Below are positions 61,901 to 64,000 of a stretch of DNA of 64,000 nt, piece by piece. This DNA is from Lycocorax pyrrhopterus obiensis. Its lineage: Eukaryota > Chordata > Aves > Passeriformes > Paradisaeidae. Numbering within the stretch: the first letter of the stretch is position 1; each line of letters starts with the position of its first letter. Where the stretch lies: NCBI GenBank assembly GCA_014706295.1, contig JACSVZ010000016.1:5313168-5377167 (forward strand), in the 5' to 3' direction. The notes beneath the pieces are model-generated. The model was not told where the DNA came from. It worked only from the letters and a program-made list of their open reading frames with translations, and did not search any database. The position numbers and the translations under genes are program-made.

Positions 61901-64000
61901 GTGGTTTCTTCCTGGCTGCCCAACCTGCACCCCTCCTGCCACAAGTGACTCCCCACCTGGAGAAGCAGTGGTTGTGGGTGCCATCACCTGAGCTGGTTCC
62001 CACTGAATTTTTTTTCAACCTCATTTTGCCTGAAATGGTTTAGATGGAAACAGAAATCAAAACTGGGAGAAAAGCAAGGTTGTTATCCTTGTTCAACTGA
62101 CAAGAAACTGAGACAAAGGGAGACTAAGCCATGTTTGTGAGCAGGAATTGTAGCTTAACTCATATATATCCTAAGATCCACACTTTAAACACCAGATTTG
62201 CCAAACCCTTCTTCGTCTTCCCATAAGAAGGAAGAAACGCAAGCCTTGATGGTTTTTCTGAGCCTCTTTGACTCGGGGGAGTTATCACCCTGCACCACCA
62301 CCTCCCCACCCTCCCCTCTGCCTTTTCTCTACACAGGCCAAGCTCCACACGCCCTCTCATTTCATCCCCCAGCCTTGCTCAGCTCTGTGCACTCACACCA
62401 TGCTGGGTGTCAGCATCAGGCCCTGGGTGTCATTCTCCTAACAGGAGCTAAAATCAGATGATCAGTTGGAGTAATTTTATCCAAGAGGACCAGAATTCCA
62501 AAATATATTTAGAAACAACTATAGCATAAATATGTATACAAGGGGAGAGAAAGAAGCAGAGCTGAAGAATATGTTATCAGTATGGCTTCTGCACTGTTTC
62601 GCAGTCATTTAATGGTGTGACTGTAGCTGCTGACACCAGTGAGAGTGATGGACAGCCCAGCATCACATCACAACACACTGTGATTTGAGCAAAAGGTCAT
62701 ATCCATGAATTATTGATGACTAACTCCATCATGACTTACACTAATGCAATGCTAGGGCACATATTGTTTCTCCTACCTTGATGCTCCTGCTGGAATGTAA
62801 GATAGAAAAATCATGTGCATCATAAACCATCAAAGTAGCCAAAAAAAGTCTCAAACTCTTTCCAATAGAAACTTTTCAAAGCTGGAGGTAAAGATCAGAA
62901 AAGTCCTTGGCACTAAATGCATTACTTTTACTGAAAATACTGTACTGAGTAGCATTAACTACCTCTAGAAAAAGTAATCTGACTTCTTTGGGTCCTCTGC
63001 CAACCTATTTTCTTCCATTCCACCAATGGCAAGCAACTTCCAAAAGGATTATCAGCCTCTTTTCCAACTTGAATTATGACCAGAGAATACGTATGTTACC
63101 CTCACTCACTCTGGGGCTCTCACTTTGCCCATGGTTACAGACAGCAACACCGCTCCAAGTGAGAGAAGTATCTGGGACAGTGCTCAGAGACACTCACTGC
63201 TTTCCCAGCAATTCCTTCATGGAATCACAGTGCAGAGCCTTCGGTGGACTCACTGCTGACTCAAAGCTTACACATGTGGAATAGGATGATCCATTCTAAA
63301 ACTACAGGACCTGACTCAGTTTTCATCTCAAGAGACTCAATCCTTCTACCAGCTCATCAGTGGGCATAAAACACCAGGAATGTGTGCCTGTCATGGAGAC
63401 ATTAATTTACAGCAGTTGAAAAAGTGTCTGGTGAACTTCAGTGCAGATATTGTTAATCACGACTGGGTGCAACTGGGACAAGAACTGAGCTCTTTGAGAA
63501 CCAAAACGCACACGGATCCAAAAATGCCTGGCATTCCTCCCTCACCATTGTTGTATCTGGCACAGACAAAGCATGCATGTAATAGAAATCTTTCTCGTTA
63601 ATGTCCCTCAGGAATAAGGGCTACTGAAGACTAAGGATCATGGCAACAATCACACAGCAGACCCACTGGTTAGGGAGGAAAAGCCTTTTCCCTCCAGCGT
63701 GGCAGGGCCCCACACACGACAGCACAGCTATTTGGGCTTGTGGGGAAAAGGGGGAAGATGCAGCCCCAAGAGAGCAGAGGGTGAGGAATTCTCTCAAAAA
63801 CCTGTTTTCTATGTACAGTAAAAACTTCAAAGCTCTAGGGAGCAGGGAGCTGGTTATATTGTTCAGGCTGTGGCTGGGTTGCTGGGATTTGGTAAATAAA
63901 AAACATTTTACAGCTCATTAAGTGGCGCTTTGGGAAACGTTCTCATATCCGTTTTCAAGGGGCTGTGGAGAGCTTGCCTTGCACGGTGGGTCAGGGAAGC
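55977..64000. other. Non-coding intron, nothing recognised
   Basis: Unique, AT-rich intron sequence with only short open frames (up to 119 codons) and small homopolymers, such as the T-run and A-run pair at 59533-59568. No upstream glypican exon, RNA gene or transposon signature was found. Confidence 0.6.

Larger units (their letters stand above)
27998..64000 (-). other. GPC5: Intron portion upstream of the glypican exon (probable GPC5 intron 6, incomplete)
   Basis: This stretch lies 5' of the exon in the direction of transcription (minus strand). It ends at the acceptor AG, whose complement is at 27998-27999, and continues beyond the window edge. I searched for the preceding glypican exon, which should carry a Cys-Trp-Asn-Gly motif ending in a split serine codon, and did not find it. 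GPC5 is known in vertebrates as a gene with very long introns, which fits. Intron status is inferred from the single exon; a nested gene cannot be excluded, especially near the CpG island at 54.1-54.8 kb. Confidence 0.75.

Noticed and set aside
1..64000. Bacterial-type features (operons, CRISPR arrays, IS elements) and tRNA/rRNA genes
   Set aside because: No direct-repeat arrays, dense ORFs, Shine-Dalgarno patterns or RNA-gene boxes were seen, and the spliced exon and CR1 element mark this as vertebrate nuclear DNA.

Overview
The window looks like vertebrate nuclear DNA, most probably from a bird. It is AT-rich and CpG-poor, has no densely packed open frames, and contains few transposable elements. 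The one well-preserved element is the 3' end of a CR1 LINE with the ATTCTATG tail typical of sauropsids. The many short open frames on both strands are about what non-coding DNA of this size gives by chance, and I recognise none of them as a protein.

The only coding feature I can support is a 121-bp internal exon on the minus strand at 27877-27997. It has a canonical acceptor and donor and encodes 40 residues plus one base of a split serine codon. The peptide matches the C-terminal part of the glypican core, closest to glypican-5 (GPC5), probably the penultimate exon. The rest of the window is therefore read as two large intron portions: 27998-64000 is the intron upstream of this exon and 1-27876 is the intron downstream. 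I looked for the neighbouring exons (the Cys-Trp-Asn-Gly motif upstream, the acidic and Ser-Gly heparan sulfate attachment region downstream) and found neither.

Region by region: 1-27876 holds AT-rich intron with two motif-dense stretches that may be conserved non-coding elements (about 1.8-2.1 kb and 10.04-10.36 kb, the second with a perfect TGACAGCTGTCA palindrome), a polypyrimidine/TATC tract at 8.9 kb and a 25-nt T run at 11.2 kb. 27998-54000 holds an A-rich tract at 34.6 kb, an A/T-run hairpin at 40.4 kb, a GC-richer block at 41.2-41.8 kb, homeodomain-site-rich DNA at 42.4-42.9 kb, a small TA-flanked inverted-repeat element at 43.3 kb and a decayed LINE reverse transcriptase fragment at 47.9-48.1 kb. 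At 54.08-54.76 kb there is an abrupt CpG island containing two CTCF-like motifs in the same orientation, the most interesting regulatory candidate here. The CR1 3' end lies 1 kb beyond it. From 56 kb to the end I see only unremarkable intron.

I found no operon, CRISPR array, tRNA, rRNA or previously undescribed protein system. The candidates for novelty are regulatory: the intragenic CpG island with CTCF sites, the Meis/TGIF-type palindrome and the MITE-like repeat.
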